Source of the DNA: Toxotes chatareus | Taxonomy: Eukaryota; Chordata; Actinopteri; Toxotidae | Assembly (NCBI GenBank): GCA_016801885.1 | Contig: CM028900.1 | Location: 3,999,501 to 4,063,500, forward strand | Reading direction: 5' to 3' | DNA: 64,000 bases | In this document: piece by piece, positions 63,299 to 64,000 of the stretch | Layout: every line of letters starts with the position of its first letter | Position numbering within the stretch: position 1 is the first letter of the stretch | The notes under the pieces: model-generated | The model's input: only the letters and a program-made list of their open reading frames with translations | Databases searched by the model: none | Told to the model about the DNA's origin: nothing | Program-made: the position numbers and the translations under genes

Positions 63299-63483
63299 AT
63301 GGAGAAACTAAAAGGTCCCGCTGTGGGATGCACTATGGCCACCTGTGGATGGAGAGCCCTGCTTCTCCCGCAGCTGAACAGACAGTCGTTGTACGTGTAC
63401 GGCAGCGAGGTGGCCGTGGAGAAGGAGTGCATCCGACAGCTGGAGAGCGGAGTCTTTGTCATTCACCCTTTCAGCCTCATGAG
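63299..63483 (+). CDS. First coding exon of an HCN-like channel (partial)
   Basis: HCN channels are hyperpolarization-activated, cyclic-nucleotide-gated cation channels of the plasma membrane. The exon encodes about 61 residues and ends in AG|GTATTT after HPFSLMR. Its end, LLLPQLNRQSLYVYGSEVAV then EKE and VIHPFSLMR, follows HCN1-4 ([20 protein letters not shown]...IIHPYSDFR) block for block, the region just before transmembrane segment S1, with the exon cut where I expect it. About half the positions differ, so it is a divergent member. I chose 63299 for its strong Kozak context (ACCATGG); the frame stays open upstream to 63002, so an N-terminal extension is possible. The usual Gly/Glu-rich HCN N-terminus is not evident. 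The rest of the gene lies beyond the window. Confidence 0.65.
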
Positions 63484-64000
63484 GTATTTAACATATCTGA
63501 TAGATTCAGGCCAGTCCTCTACTGAGACACTAGCCCCACTTTTAGTGTGAACGTGTCTTTTCATCTATATCATTTTTATCCATTTTAGAGCTGATATCAT
63601 TAGTCCTTTAGCAGATTAATTATTTTGACAGTTAAACAAAAATGCCAAACAGTTTCTAGTTCCAGCTTCTCAGTTTCTGAGCATTTTAAGTGTTTAAGGA
63701 AAACAAGAAACTAATGGCATCACCTGGGGTGTTAGGAAACTGTGTTGGGTTTCTGATATTTGATCTATATCTGATAATCAGCAGATTAATCAATAACGAA
63801 AATAATCATTAGTCTGCTCCGTATTTTTGCATTACTAATTAGAATTAAATATGAAGTCATGAACACAACAACAGAAGTGACAACAAAAACAGAAAAATAG
63901 ATGCAGTGTAAATGGTGTAAAATTAAAAGATAAAGTAAACATCTGAACAAAACAACCTAAAAGCGCAACTAAAGTTTGAACATCAGCAAAGGAGAATTCA
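63484..64000 (+). other. Start of intron 1 of the HCN-like gene
   Basis: AT-rich sequence after the donor at 63484 with no further exon before the window ends. I see no repeat that I can name. Confidence 0.5.

Overview
The window looks like nuclear DNA of a ray-finned fish, probably a percomorph teleost. The genes are multi-exon with GT/AG introns, mostly short, and spacers hold CA/CT microsatellites and several interspersed repeat families that I recognise from teleost genomes. The proteins read like vertebrate orthologues with modest divergence. I saw no tRNA, rRNA, CRISPR or prokaryotic feature.

Layout: (1) 1 to about 15.3 kb is a gene desert with simple repeats, a G-rich block, a polypurine tract and decayed repeats. 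(2) A CpG-rich stretch at 15.29-15.60 kb, followed by an interspersed element at 15.68-16.47 kb, may hold the first non-coding exon of hao2. (3) 17.9-21.7 kb, plus strand: hao2, a peroxisomal FMN hydroxyacid oxidase. (4) 24.7-30.4 kb, plus: a KLHL9/KLHL13-type BTB-BACK-Kelch gene with an unusual Pro/Ala-rich N-terminus. (5) 34.2-36.0 kb, plus: a 3-beta-hydroxysteroid dehydrogenase/isomerase (hsd3b). (6) 37.9-46.1 kb, plus: pla1a, a secreted phospholipase A1. (7) 50.7-55.2 kb, minus: popdc2, a Popeye-domain cAMP-binding membrane protein. (8) 58.5-60.0 kb, minus: cox17, the mitochondrial copper chaperone. (9) 63.3 kb to the edge, plus: the first coding exon of an HCN-like channel. For every gene except the last I could chain exons whose reading phases agree from start codon to stop codon; total lengths match the families.

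The genes are not an operon and do not form one pathway. The order joins two blocks that are separate in human: HAO2 with HSD3B (chromosome 1p12) and PLA1A, POPDC2, COX17 (chromosome 3q13.33). The junction lies in the short spacer between hsd3b and pla1a. Two solo-LTR-like insertions with target-site duplications lie upstream of hsd3b and inside a pla1a intron. I found no clearly new biological system. The points most worth a second look are the junction of the two blocks, the divergent kelch paralogue, the two LTR insertions, the possible two-way promoter at cox17, the uncertain popdc2 C-terminus and the divergent HCN-like exon.
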